NCBI RefSeq assembly: GCF_002843305.1
Contig: NZ_PGSG01000028.1
Location: 42,078-106,077 of the forward strand
Direction of reading: 5' to 3'
From: Streptomyces barkulensis
GTDB lineage: Bacteria > Actinomycetota > Actinomycetes > Streptomycetales > Streptomycetaceae
Length of the DNA: 64,000 bases
Positions 20,284 through 28,536 of the stretch are shown here, one piece after another. Under the pieces are notes generated by a model. It searched no databases. It saw only the letters and a list, made by a program, of their open reading frames with translations, and was not told where the DNA came from. Numbering within the stretch: position 1 is the first letter of the stretch; each line of letters opens with the position of its first letter. Both the position numbers and the translations under genes were made by a program.

Positions 20284-22005
20284 GTGACATCGACGGCGGC
20301 GAACGGCGGCTCCGGCGCACCGGCGGAGCCCGCGGGAGCGCCGGCCGAGCCCTCCGACGCGGAACTCACCGCGGCGGTACGGCGGACGGGCGGCGAGAGC
20401 GCCCTGGCCGAGCTGTACCGCCGCCACCGCTCCGCGGTGCTGGCCTACGCCCGTACCTTCGTCCGCGACGCGCACACCGCGGAGGATCTGGCGTCCGAGG
20501 CGTTCACCCGGACCATCCAGGCCGTCCGGTCCGGCCACGGCCCGACGCAGGCATGGCGCCCGTATCTCCTGGGCGTGGTACGCCACACCGCCGGGGACTG
20601 GGCCGCCTCGGCCCGCCGCACGGAACTCTCCGCCGACCTCGACCGCCGGCTCGACGAACTCCACGGAGCACAGGGCGCGTACGTCCAGAGCGCCGAGGAG
20701 CGGATGATCCGCCAAGAGGACGGCAGCATGGTGCTGCGCGGCTTCCGCTCCCTGCCGGAGCGCTGGCAGGCGGTGCTGTGGCACAGCGTCGTCGAGGGCG
20801 AGCCCGCGGCGAGGACCGGAACGCTCCTCGGGGTGAGCCCCAGCGGTGTGGCCTCCCTCACCGCCCGCGCCCGCGAGGGGCTGCGGGAGGCGTTCCTCAG
20901 CGCGCACGCCGAGTCGGCAGGGCGCAGCCGGGAGTGCCGCCGCTACGGCACGCTCCTGGGATCCGCCGTACGCCGACCCGGCCGCCGCATGCCCCGGCAT
21001 CTGCGGCGGCACCTCGACGACTGCGACGGCTGCCGGCGGGCGCTGGCCGAACTCACCGACATCGACCAGCGGCTGCGGGCCGTGCTGCCCGCCGCGCTGC
21101 TGCTGTGGGGCGCGCCCGCCCATCTCACCGCCCGGCTCGCCGAAGGCGCCGCGGCCGGTGGTACGGGGGCGGCTCCCTCTTCCGGCCCTTCCGGCTCCTC
21201 CGGCTCCGGCGCCCCGCACGAGCCCGTCACCGCACCGCAGCCGGCCACGGCCGCGTCCCCCTGGGGCACCACGGCCGCGGCGGTGGCCGTGACGGCCGCC
21301 GTCGCAGGCGGCCTCCTGCTGCTTCCCGGCGGGGACGAACCCGCGAGGACGGCGCCGGCCCCGGCCGCCTCCGCTCCCTCCGACTCACCCGGCGCCACCG
21401 TGCCGGAGCCCGTCCCCCCGTCCACCGCGCCACCGAGCGCCTCCGCGGCCCCCTCGCCGTCCGGCGCCGGCGCATCAGCGACACCGGACGCGCGGTCGGT
21501 GCCCGGGGCCGCGGCGCCGGGCCCGGCGGCCGAGGACCGCACCCGGCTGCGTCCGGCGTCCACCGGACGGTGCATGGAGATACCCGGCGGCAGCACGGCC
21601 ACCGGCGTCCAGGCCCGGGAGGCCGCCTGCGACGGCGGGGAGCACCAGCAGTGGGACCTGCTCCGTCCGGGCGGCGACGGCCGGGTGCAGCTGCGCAACA
21701 CCGGCACCGGGATGTGCCTGGCCAACCAGGGCACGCGGATCGACGACGCGCCGGTCACCCAGGCCGTCTGCGATCCTTCCGACACCCGCCAGCTGTGGGG
21801 CCTCTACGCCCCGGAAGGGTCGGGCGAGGCGCGGTTCGTCCAGGCCGGCGGCACGATGTACCTGGGCCTGGACGACTGGGCGAACGCCGCGGACGGGAAG
21901 CCCCACACCGGCGAAATCGCCACCAACCACCACTACTACGGCTCGCCCTCCTTCGCCTTCCTCTACGACGGCGCCCTCTTCGACGGGAGGTTCGCGGACG
22001 GATGA
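20284..22005 (+). CDS. Sigma factor fused to zinc-binding anti-sigma-like segment, TM helix and ricin-type lectin
   Basis: 573 residues from a GTG start. Residues about 28-160 are a sigma-70 region 2 / region 4 pair: ELYRRHRSAVLAYARTFVRD, AEDLASEAFTRTIQAV, then RSLPERWQAVLWHSVVEG and the region 4 helix-turn-helix LGVSPSGVASLTARAREGL. A ZAS-like zinc motif H-x3-C-x2-C (H243, C247, C250 in HLDDCDGC) follows, then a Ser/Pro linker, one membrane helix near 327-347 (TTAAAVAVTAAVAGGLLLL), another Pro/Ser linker, and an external beta-trefoil lectin from about 416 with CMEI, QQWDL and QLWGL repeats. So sigma, anti-sigma and carbohydrate sensor appear in one protein. It starts 73 bp after the importer ATPase. 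How the sigma part is released is unknown. Confidence 0.85.
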   Translation: MTSTAANGGSGAPAEPAGAPAEPSDAELTAAVRRTGGESALAELYRRHRSAVLAYARTFVRDAHTAEDLASEAFTRTIQAVRSGHGPTQAWRPYLLGVVRHTAGDWAASARRTELSADLDRRLDELHGAQGAYVQSAEERMIRQEDGSMVLRGFRSLPERWQAVLWHSVVEGEPAARTGTLLGVSPSGVASLTARAREGLREAFLSAHAESAGRSRECRRYGTLLGSAVRRPGRRMPRHLRRHLDDCDGCRRALAELTDIDQRLRAVLPAALLLWGAPAHLTARLAEGAAAGGTGAAPSSGPSGSSGSGAPHEPVTAPQPATAASPWGTTAAAVAVTAAVAGGLLLLPGGDEPARTAPAPAASAPSDSPGATVPEPVPPSTAPPSASAAPSPSGAGASATPDARSVPGAAAPGPAAEDRTRLRPASTGRCMEIPGGSTATGVQAREAACDGGEHQQWDLLRPGGDGRVQLRNTGTGMCLANQGTRIDDAPVTQAVCDPSDTRQLWGLYAPEGSGEARFVQAGGTMYLGLDDWANAADGKPHTGEIATNHHYYGSPSFAFLYDGALFDGRFADG

Positions 22006-22131
22006 CCGGGCGGCCGAGGCTCTCACCTGCCCGAACGGCACCCGGGTAAAGTATCGGCAAAGTCGCGGGACGGATCCGGGGCGGCCCACTCCCCAGGAGT
22101 GAGAAGTTCCCCCGGACCCGAAAGGCTCCCC

Positions 22132-23505
22132 ATGCACACGCGCATCCGCGCCGCCGCCGTCGCCGCTGCCACCGGCGCCGCCCTGACCACCGCCCTCGCC
22201 ACCGGCACCGCCCACGCCGCGGACCCGGTCACCGGCGAGCGCAGGACCCTCGTGGTCGTCGTCGGCTTCCAGGACGCGAAGTTCCCGGACACCGACCTGG
22301 TCAAGGAGTACGCGGCGAGCAGCTACTTCGGCGGGCGCAAGTCCCTCGCCGGCTACTTCGCCAAGGTCTCGCAGGGCGCCTTCACCTATGTGCCGGCCGT
22401 ACCGGAGAAGGTCGTCGGCCCGTACGAACTCGACCTCGCGCAGAAGCCCTGCGACGCGGGCCGGGTCAACGCGGCGACCCGGAAGGCCCTGGAAGCCGAC
22501 GGGTACGTCAGGGGCGAGGACTACGACAGCCTCTCCGTCATCCAGCCGGGCAAGGGCAGCGACTGCAACTGGTCCGGCCTCGGTTCGATGCCCGGCCCCT
22601 ACACCTGGGTCAGCCTGGTCGGCCAGGAGATCGGCGAGGACCTGCTCGTCCACGAGTTCGGCCACAACCAGGGCTTCGCCCACCACCTCCGCGAGAAGTG
22701 CGCGGGCGGCGACCTGGGCGACTGCACCACCGGCGGAACCAGCGGCAAGACCCCGATGGGCGGAGGCGGCGCCGGCGTCGGCTTCACCGCGCCCGAGCTC
22801 ATCAGCAGAGGATGGCTGCCCGACGGCCAGGCGGTCACGGTGGAGAAGTCCGCCACCTACGAACTGGCCCCGCTCCACGGCACGAAGGAGGGGGTGCGCG
22901 CGCTCGACATACCGATGGGCGAGGACCGCCTGGTCATCGAGTACCGCCACGAGGACGCGAGTTACACCAACCGGTACGGCACGCTCGACGCCAAGGTCGA
23001 GGGCGTCCACGCCTACCGGGTGCCCAAGGGCTCCTACACCGCCTCCCGCCTCATCGACACCACCGAGGAGGACGGCGGCGGCGACACCGACGCCATCACG
23101 CGGCTGACCGACACCGCCCACCGGATCGACGTGGAGGTCAGGGCGTCGGGCGGCGGGTCCGCCACGGTGGCCGTCAGCCTGAACGGCGCCCCGGCTCCGT
23201 CCGGCGCGGCCACCGCCCCCGGAAAGGGCGCCGAGGCCCCGGCCCCGCAGCAGCGCTCCGGAGAGGGCGAGCCGGTCTCGGAGGACGGCACCGACGCCGA
23301 CGCCCCCGCAGACTCCGCCGGCGGGAACGGCGGCGGGAACGGTGGCGGTGACGGGACCCGAGCCGCCGCGGCCGCCGCTCAGGACGGGGAGAACCTGGCC
23401 GACACCGGCGGCGACTTCGCGACGCCGTTCGTCGCCGCGGGCGGCGCCGCACTCGTCGTGCTCGGAGCCGCGGTCGTCCTCCGCGTCCGCCGCAACCGCG
23501 TCTGA
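22132..23505 (+). CDS. Sortase-anchored secreted zinc metalloprotease (M6/M11-like)
   Basis: 457 residues. Signal peptide 1 to about 31 (cleavage near A-H-A-A-D). Catalytic motif HEFGHNQGFAHH: H174, E175, H178, G181, H184, the HExxHxxGxxH metzincin form seen in gametolysin-like (M11) and related M6 peptidases. Cys pairs CAGGDLGDC suggest disulfides. A Ser/Pro/Gly-rich spacer (about 350-415) leads to LADTGGD at 422, a membrane helix and an RVRRNRV tail: the LAxTG signal of streptomycete class E sortases, so it is covalently attached to the cell wall. The target protein is unknown. Next to a lectin-sensing sigma factor and sialidase genes, glycoprotein or mucin cleavage is an attractive guess. 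Confidence 0.85.
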   Translation: MHTRIRAAAVAAATGAALTTALATGTAHAADPVTGERRTLVVVVGFQDAKFPDTDLVKEYAASSYFGGRKSLAGYFAKVSQGAFTYVPAVPEKVVGPYELDLAQKPCDAGRVNAATRKALEADGYVRGEDYDSLSVIQPGKGSDCNWSGLGSMPGPYTWVSLVGQEIGEDLLVHEFGHNQGFAHHLREKCAGGDLGDCTTGGTSGKTPMGGGGAGVGFTAPELISRGWLPDGQAVTVEKSATYELAPLHGTKEGVRALDIPMGEDRLVIEYRHEDASYTNRYGTLDAKVEGVHAYRVPKGSYTASRLIDTTEEDGGGDTDAITRLTDTAHRIDVEVRASGGGSATVAVSLNGAPAPSGAATAPGKGAEAPAPQQRSGEGEPVSEDGTDADAPADSAGGNGGGNGGGDGTRAAAAAAQDGENLADTGGDFATPFVAAGGAALVVLGAAVVLRVRRNRV

Positions 23506-23519
23506 CGCCCCCGCCCGAC

Positions 23520-23553
23520 GGCCGGGCCGGGCGACCGGTCGCCCGGCCCGGCC
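23520..23553. terminator. 34-bp perfect palindrome, terminator after metalloprotease gene
   Basis: Perfect inverted repeat with 17-bp arms centred at 23536/23537, starting 15 bp after the metalloprotease stop and ending 24 bp before the sigJ ATG. It separates the two transcription units. Confidence 0.75.
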
Positions 23554-23577
23554 CGGCGCGGCACTAGGATCCGGGCC

Positions 23578-24522
23578 ATGCCGCTGACCGTGAAGGACGT
23601 GGACCGCTTCGAGGCCGCCAGGCCCCGTCTGGAGGCCATCGCCTACCGCCTCCTCGGCTCCGCGAGCGAGGCCGAGGACGCCGTGCAGGAGACCTTTCTG
23701 CGCTGGCAGGCCGCCGACGTCGGGCGCATCGAGGTTCCCGAGGCCTGGCTGACGAAGGTGCTCACCAACCTGTGCCTCAACCAGCTCACCTCGGCCCGCG
23801 CGCGGCGCGAGACCTACGTGGGCCAGTGGCTCCCCGAGCCACTGCTCGAGGGCGACCCGATGCTCGGCCCGGCCGACACCGCCGAGCAGCGCGAGTCGGT
23901 CTCGTACGCGGTCCTCGCCCTCATGGAGCGGCTGTCCTCCCACGAGCGGGCGGTGTACGTGCTGCGGGAGGCCTTCGACTACCCGCACCGGGAGATCGCC
24001 GGGATCCTCGGTGTCAGCGAGGCGGCCAGCCAGCAGATCCTCCACCGCGCCAGGAAGCACATCGCGGACGGCAGGGCCCGTACCGAGGTCGACGAGGCCG
24101 CCGCCCGGCGGGTCGTCGAGGAGTTCCTGGCGGCCGCCGCCGACGGGGGGACCGAGCCGCTGGTGCGGCTGCTCACCGCCGACGCCGTCTCGGTCGGCGA
24201 CGGCGGCGGGAAGGTCCCGGCCCGCCTCAGGCCGGTCGAGGGCGCTCTCGCGGTCGCGAAGTTCATGCGGGGGCTGTTCAAGCCCGCACGGGCCAAGCGT
24301 GCCCTGGTCGGGGGCTCGCCCGGTCTCCACGTCACGACCGCCAACGGCGGACCCGCCGTCGTGGCGGTCGTGGACGGCCGGGTCGTCGGCGTCGTGTGCC
24401 TGGAGGTCACCGCCGAGGGCATCACCGCGATCCGCAGTCAGGCCAACCCCGACAAGCTCGGACGCGCGACACGGGTGTGGGCGGCCACCGATCACGCGGA
24501 GCCCCTGTTCCACGCCTTCTGA
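23578..24522 (+). CDS. sigJ: ECF41-type sigma factor, SigJ family
   Basis: 314 residues. Sigma region 2 (ARPRLEAIAYRLLGSASEAEDAVQETFLRW) and region 4 (LSSHERAVYVLREAFDYPHREIAGILGVSEAASQQILHRAR) are followed by a SnoaL-like C-terminal extension. The three marker motifs of ECF41 factors are present: WLPEP at residue 84 between regions 2 and 4, DGGGK at 208 and NPDKL at 290. In this group the extension acts as a built-in regulator in place of an anti-sigma factor. The next gene, an FAD oxidoreductase, is the standard genomic partner and likely sole target. Confidence 0.93.
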   Translation: MPLTVKDVDRFEAARPRLEAIAYRLLGSASEAEDAVQETFLRWQAADVGRIEVPEAWLTKVLTNLCLNQLTSARARRETYVGQWLPEPLLEGDPMLGPADTAEQRESVSYAVLALMERLSSHERAVYVLREAFDYPHREIAGILGVSEAASQQILHRARKHIADGRARTEVDEAAARRVVEEFLAAAADGGTEPLVRLLTADAVSVGDGGGKVPARLRPVEGALAVAKFMRGLFKPARAKRALVGGSPGLHVTTANGGPAVVAVVDGRVVGVVCLEVTAEGITAIRSQANPDKLGRATRVWAATDHAEPLFHAF

Positions 24523-24532
24523 CCGCGAGGTG

Positions 24533-24560
24533 AGGCCCCCGGCGCCGGAGCCGGGGGCCT
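24533..24560. terminator. Terminator hairpin after sigJ
   Basis: 11-bp stem (aggcccccggc / gccgggggcct) with a 6-nt loop, 10 bp after the sigJ stop. Confidence 0.7.
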
Positions 24561-24675
24561 TCCGGCTCGACTGTGATCTGTATCACTCCCCGTTCCTGTC
24601 AGGAAACGGCTCGCTGCCCGGTTCAAGGGGCGAAACCGCGCAAGAGACCGAACTCTGCAGACGGGAGCCAGGGAA

Positions 24676-25899
24676 ATGAAGCACCGCATCATCGTCCTCG
24701 GAGCCGGGTACACCGGAGCCTCCGCGGCCGGCCGCCTCGCCAGGCGGCTGCACCGTGACGACGTCGCCATCACCCTCGTCAACGCCGACCCCGACTTCGT
24801 CGAACGCGTCCGGCTGCACCAGCTCGCGGCCGGCCAGGACCTCAGGTCCCGGCCGCTCGACGAGATGTTCGCGGGCACCGGCGTCGAGCTGGTGACGGCG
24901 AAGGTCACCGGCGTCGACGCCGACCGCAAGGCCGTGACCGTCGTCGGCGCCGGTACCGGCGCCGGTACCGGCGAGGGCGCGGACGCCCGGGAACTGGAGT
25001 ACGACACCCTGGTGTACGCCCTCGGCAGCGGCTGGAACGACCAGGACGTCCCCGGCGCCGCCGAGCACGCCTGCGAGGTCGCGAGCCGGCCCGGAGCGCT
25101 CCGGCTGCGCGAGCGCCTGGCCGGCCTGGCCGCCGGGCAGCCCGTGGTCGTCGTCGGCGGCGGCCTCACCGGTCTGGAGGCCGCGACCGAGATCGCCGAG
25201 GCCCGCCCGGACCTCGCGGTCGCCCTCGCCGTCCGCGGCGGGCTCGGCGACCACCTCTCGGACAAGGGGCGCGGCCATCTGCGGAAGGTCCTCGGCGGGC
25301 TCGGCATCACCGTGCACGAGCACACGGCCGTCACAGGAGTCGAGGCCGACCGCGTCACCACCGCCGGCGGCGAGACCATCCCGGCCGCGGTCACCGTGTG
25401 GGCCACCGGCTTCGCGGTCCACCCCGTCGCACGGGCCACCACCCTGGAGACCACCGGCACGGGCCGGATCGTGGTCGACGCGACCATGCGCTCGGTCTCG
25501 CACCCCGAGGTGTACGCCGTCGGCGACGCCGCCATGGCGATGGGTCCCGGGGAGAAGCCGCTGCGGATGTCGTGCGCCTCGGGCACTCCCACCGCGTGGC
25601 AGGCCGCCGACACCATCGCCGCGCGCCTGACCGGCGGGAAGCTCCCGAGGATCCCGATCCGCTACTTCAACCAGTGCGTCTCGCTGGGCCGCCGGGAAGG
25701 TCTGATCCAGTACGTCACCGCCGACGACCGGGCCACCGGCGCGGCCCTGACCGGCCGGCTCGCCGCCGTCTACAAGGAGGTGGTCTGCAAGGGCGCGGCC
25801 TGGGCCGTCGCCAACCCGACCCTCGGCCTGCCGGTGCGCCGCCGCCGTGTCGCAGGGGAGGCGGCCCGGACGGGCCCGGCCGCCCGGGCGTCGGCCTGA
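24676..25899 (+). CDS. NAD(P)/FAD-dependent oxidoreductase (NDH-2-like), ECF41 partner
   Basis: 407 residues. FAD dinucleotide fold IIVLGAGYTGASAAGRLARRL at residues 4-24; NAD(P) fold VVVVGGGLTGLEAATEIAEA near 155-175; second FAD motif VYAVGDAAMAMG near 280. Resembles type II NADH dehydrogenase-like enzymes; no disulfide-reductase CxxC pair. A short Gly/Thr/Ala repeat (GAGTGAGTGEGA) sits near residue 95. It follows sigJ on the same strand, past a terminator and its own leader, which is the arrangement of ECF41 sigma factors and their target. The physiological substrate is unknown. Confidence 0.87.
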   Translation: MKHRIIVLGAGYTGASAAGRLARRLHRDDVAITLVNADPDFVERVRLHQLAAGQDLRSRPLDEMFAGTGVELVTAKVTGVDADRKAVTVVGAGTGAGTGEGADARELEYDTLVYALGSGWNDQDVPGAAEHACEVASRPGALRLRERLAGLAAGQPVVVVGGGLTGLEAATEIAEARPDLAVALAVRGGLGDHLSDKGRGHLRKVLGGLGITVHEHTAVTGVEADRVTTAGGETIPAAVTVWATGFAVHPVARATTLETTGTGRIVVDATMRSVSHPEVYAVGDAAMAMGPGEKPLRMSCASGTPTAWQAADTIAARLTGGKLPRIPIRYFNQCVSLGRREGLIQYVTADDRATGAALTGRLAAVYKEVVCKGAAWAVANPTLGLPVRRRRVAGEAARTGPAARASA

Positions 25900-25905
25900 C
25901 CGGCA

Positions 25906-25947
25906 CGGTGGGGCGGGCGCCCCGTGTCGCGGGCGCCCGCCCCACCG
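25906..25947. terminator. Bidirectional terminator between convergent genes
   Basis: 17-bp perfect stem (25906-25922 with 25931-25947) and an 8-nt loop between the 3' ends of the oxidoreductase (+) and the PPOX-like gene (-). Confidence 0.75.
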
Positions 25948-26004
25948 CCGGTACGGGGCCCCCTCACCCCCGCCCGAGAGGCCGGGCGCGGCCCGTGCCC
26001 CAGG

Positions 26005-26535
26005 TCAGGACGGAACCGCCGGGGCGAGCTTCGAGTCGTCGGGCGCGTAGACGGTCATCCAGTGCGGACGCAGCCGGTAGTAGACCACCTCCTCGTCCCA
26101 GTCGAAGGCGTCCTCGCCGTAGAAGTCCTTGAAGTACGAGAGCAGGTCCGGCCAGTCCGCGGCCGGTTCGCCGCCGTGGGGGTTGAGGATCTCCACCGTG
26201 CCGTGGGCGAACACCCCCAGGTCCTCGCCCCGCATGTGCGCGGCGCTGACGGCGGGCCGCGCGGCGAGGTGACGGGCCTTGGCTGCGCCGCGTGCCGTGC
26301 CGAAGTGCCACTTCCCGTGCAGGAAGTGCCCGTCCGCGCCGCTGATGCGCGGCTCGCACTTCGCCGTCACGGTGGCCAGGGAGAGGGTGCACATGCCGGT
26401 GAGGACCTGGGTGAGCCGCTTTGCGGTCAGTGTGCGCTCGGTGTTGATGATCGAGCGGAGGTGCGGGGTGGAGCGGGAGAGCGAGGAGTCGAGAAGAGCC
26501 TGGAGCTCTTCGAGCTCTTCCGGTGTTTCGCGCAT
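26005..26535 (-). CDS. Pyridoxamine 5'-phosphate oxidase-fold flavoprotein
   Basis: 176 residues. Split-barrel FMN/F420-binding family: a helix (RLTQVLTGMCTLSLATVTA), then PRISGADGHFLHGKWHFGTARGAAKARHLAARPAVSA, the usual strand-loop pattern where residues contact the flavin phosphate. An AAGGA site lies 4 nt before the ATG. It is divergent from the DHFR-like gene across a 241-bp region. The substrate is unknown; many such proteins are F420- or haem-binding rather than true PNPOx. Confidence 0.75.
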   Translation of the reverse strand: MRETPEELEELQALLDSSLSRSTPHLRSIINTERTLTAKRLTQVLTGMCTLSLATVTAKCEPRISGADGHFLHGKWHFGTARGAAKARHLAARPAVSAAHMRGEDLGVFAHGTVEILNPHGGEPAADWPDLLSYFKDFYGEDAFDWDEEVVYYRLRPHWMTVYAPDDSKLAPAVPS

Positions 26536-26776
26536 GGGGATCCTTGTCTGCTGGTGGGACTTCGGCCCGCGTCCACCGTCGACGCCGGCCGGTGAGGTCA
26601 TGATCGACCCGAAACCCGACATCTTCTGTCTGGTTTTACCGGCTCCATCACCCGCCACTCGCCACCCACTCGTCACCCGCCTCCGCCGGAACCGGGCGGC
26701 GACCGGCGGGGCGGGTGGCGATGAGTTTCTCCGGCCCGGAGAGTCAAACCACCGTCCGACACCACGGGAGGAACGC

Positions 26777-27421
26777 ATGACCCAACTGCTGAGGGTCCAG
26801 AACTTCAACGTCTCCAGCGACGGCATCGGCGCCGGAGAGGACCAGAGCCTCGGGAGTCCGTTCGGGCTCGCCGGAGCCGAGAGCCTGTTCGCCTGGGCCG
26901 GCGCCACGGCGAGCTGGCCCGGACGCACCGATCCCGGGGGGAGCCGGGGCCTGGACGACTACTTCACGCGGGACTACGCCCACAACATCGGCGCCGAGAT
27001 CATGGGCCGCAACAAGTTCGGCCCCCAGCGCGGGCCCTGGCAGGACCATCAGTGGCGCGGCTGGTGGGGGGAGGAGCCCCCGTTCCACACCCCGGTGTTC
27101 GTCATGACCCACCACGAGCGTCCTTCGTTCACGCTCTCCGACACCACGTTCCACTTCGTCGACGGCTCTCCGGCCGAGATCCTGAGACAGGCGCGGGAGG
27201 CGGCGCGGGGCGGGGACGTCCGGCTCGGCGGCGGGGTCACCACCATCCGGCAGTTCCTCGACGCCGACCTCGTCGACACCATGCACGTTGCGGTCTCACC
27301 GGTGAGGTTCGGATCCGGGCTGCGGCTCTGGGAGTCCCCCGACGAACTGCTCGACCGGTTCCACCTGGAGGTCGTTCCCAGCCCGAGCGGTGTGGCGCAT
27401 CACCTGTTCTGGCGGAAGTGA
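26777..27421 (+). CDS. Dihydrofolate reductase / RibD C-terminal family protein
   Basis: 214 residues with a GGGAGGAA site before the ATG. RibD_C/DHFR fold: N-terminal strand LLRVQNFNVSSDGIGAG, the E-I-M-G-R-N-K-F helix, strand TPVFVMTHHERPSF, NADPH-binding DVRLGGGVTTIRQFL, and C-terminal strands. Typical of stand-alone actinobacterial reductases of unknown substrate, not the chromosomal folA. It is the last recognisable gene before the lipopeptide cluster. Confidence 0.82.
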   Translation: MTQLLRVQNFNVSSDGIGAGEDQSLGSPFGLAGAESLFAWAGATASWPGRTDPGGSRGLDDYFTRDYAHNIGAEIMGRNKFGPQRGPWQDHQWRGWWGEEPPFHTPVFVMTHHERPSFTLSDTTFHFVDGSPAEILRQAREAARGGDVRLGGGVTTIRQFLDADLVDTMHVAVSPVRFGSGLRLWESPDELLDRFHLEVVPSPSGVAHHLFWRK

Positions 27422-28159
27422 CGGGGCTCGGGGCGGGTCGCCGGACGCACATCGGCGTCGGTGTCGGCCGCCGGAGGATTCGTGTGGGTGGCAGCGCGAC
27501 AGGCGCAGCTTTGAGTGCGCAGGACATGATCGGGGACCGGAATCGCGCCTGGACGCCGCCCGGGCGGTATCGCTGATTCCGGTACGTGTGGCGTGTCGAT
27601 TCCCGCGGCCGGGAGACTCGTGTGCGCCACCTGTACGTCACTCTGTTATCCCTCGTGCTTCACGGAAAAGGGTTCCGCGGAAGAGCGGTGACATTTTGAC
27701 CGGATAATTCGCTTCCTTCCTCGGTGATTTCAGTGGCCTGGACATGAGGAAATTCCCTTCGGGCGTGTCCGGAGGCCGCTTCCCGCGGGCTTTCTGTGTT
27801 CGGCCGGTTTGCGCCGGGGCCGCCGAGTCGTCTGTCCGCCGGGACCGGTGCGTCCGAGACCGGGTGCGCGGGGCGGGTGGCCGCTCCCCGGCCCGCCGTG
27901 TCCACTCCATGACCGCCCCGGCGGCCCGGGAGTTCAGGCAGCCCGGGAGTTCCGGCCCGATAGCCGCCGCGAAGAAAACCGGGCCCGTAAGGGCGTTCTG
28001 ATCGCCTTGTCAAGACCCACTTCGCCCGATGCCCTCTTGAAACGGCCTCGAAGATGTGCATGGGCAGTTATTCGAACACCACTGCGGCCACCGAAATCGG
28101 AAACGGACAAAGGGGCTTTATCGTGGTTTACAGCGCAGCCGCTGGCGAATTGTAAATAT

Positions 28160-28190
28160 TTGACGCGAAGGCTTGCGGGAAGGATCGGAT
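28160..28190 (+). promoter_or_regulatory. Candidate sigma-70-like promoter for the NRPS operon
   Basis: TTGACG at 28160-28165 and TCGGAT at 28185-28190 in an AT-richer patch about 350 bp upstream of the acyl-AMP ligase start. The 19-nt spacer is longer than ideal, so this is a weak call. Confidence 0.25.
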
Positions 28191-28288
28191 CCCAGTCTGT
28201 TCGGTTGCGGGCTCTAATCAAAACGGGTTCGGGTCTGTATGCTTGCTGCCATCGGCCCCCTTTCTGTGTGGGTGTATAGGGCTGGGAG

Positions 28289-28301
28289 CTCTTGTCAAGA
28301 G
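28289..28301. promoter_or_regulatory. Inverted repeat, possible operator
   Basis: CTCTTGTCAAGAG is a perfect 6-1-6 inverted repeat. Its core CTTGTCAAG also occurs at 28006-28014, 285 bp upstream in the same leader. The protein that would bind it is unknown. Confidence 0.35.
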
Positions 28302-28415
28302 GGCAAAGTGCGTGCGCGACCTGTGGAAGAACTTCCTATGGGGAAGGTCGGCAAAGGATGCACAACCAGGAAGGCCTGCGGCGCGCAGGCGCTCGATCGA
28401 CATGCAGAAGGCCGT

Positions 28416-28431
28416 CGGAAGAGCTCTTCCG
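28416..28431. promoter_or_regulatory. 16-bp perfect palindrome upstream of the acyl-AMP ligase gene
   Basis: cggaagagctcttccg, 105 bp before the ligase start. Symmetry without loop suits a dimeric repressor or activator site rather than a terminator; no regulator gene is in the window to pair it with. Confidence 0.4.
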
Positions 28432-28536
28432 GACCCGGACGGGGCGCGGCGACGCCTCCGTGGCACCGGGAACCCGGAGGAGCGCCGGCCCGCACCCTGG
28501 TGGAGCGGACACCCACCCGGATGGTGAGGGGGGACA

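Larger units (their letters stand above)
27422..28536. other. 1.1-kb non-coding region upstream of the lipopeptide cluster
   Basis: No frame here has coding-like composition; the stretch 28000-28320 is clearly lower in GC than its surroundings. It holds a candidate promoter TTGACG (28160-28165), 19 nt, TCGGAT; two copies of CTTGTCAAG (28006 and 28291); and a 16-bp palindrome at 28416. It probably carries the main promoter and control sites for the NRPS operon. No transporter or regulator gene is present on this side. Confidence 0.6.

Noticed and set aside
24561..24675. ECF41 target promoter in front of the oxidoreductase
   Set aside because: Only a partial -35-like TGTCAGG, with no CGTC at the right spacing.
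27740..28527. Small frames in the leader of the NRPS operon (27744-28001, 27809-28279, 28243-28527)
   Set aside because: No ribosome sites, no coding composition and no similarity that I recognise; treated as non-coding leader.
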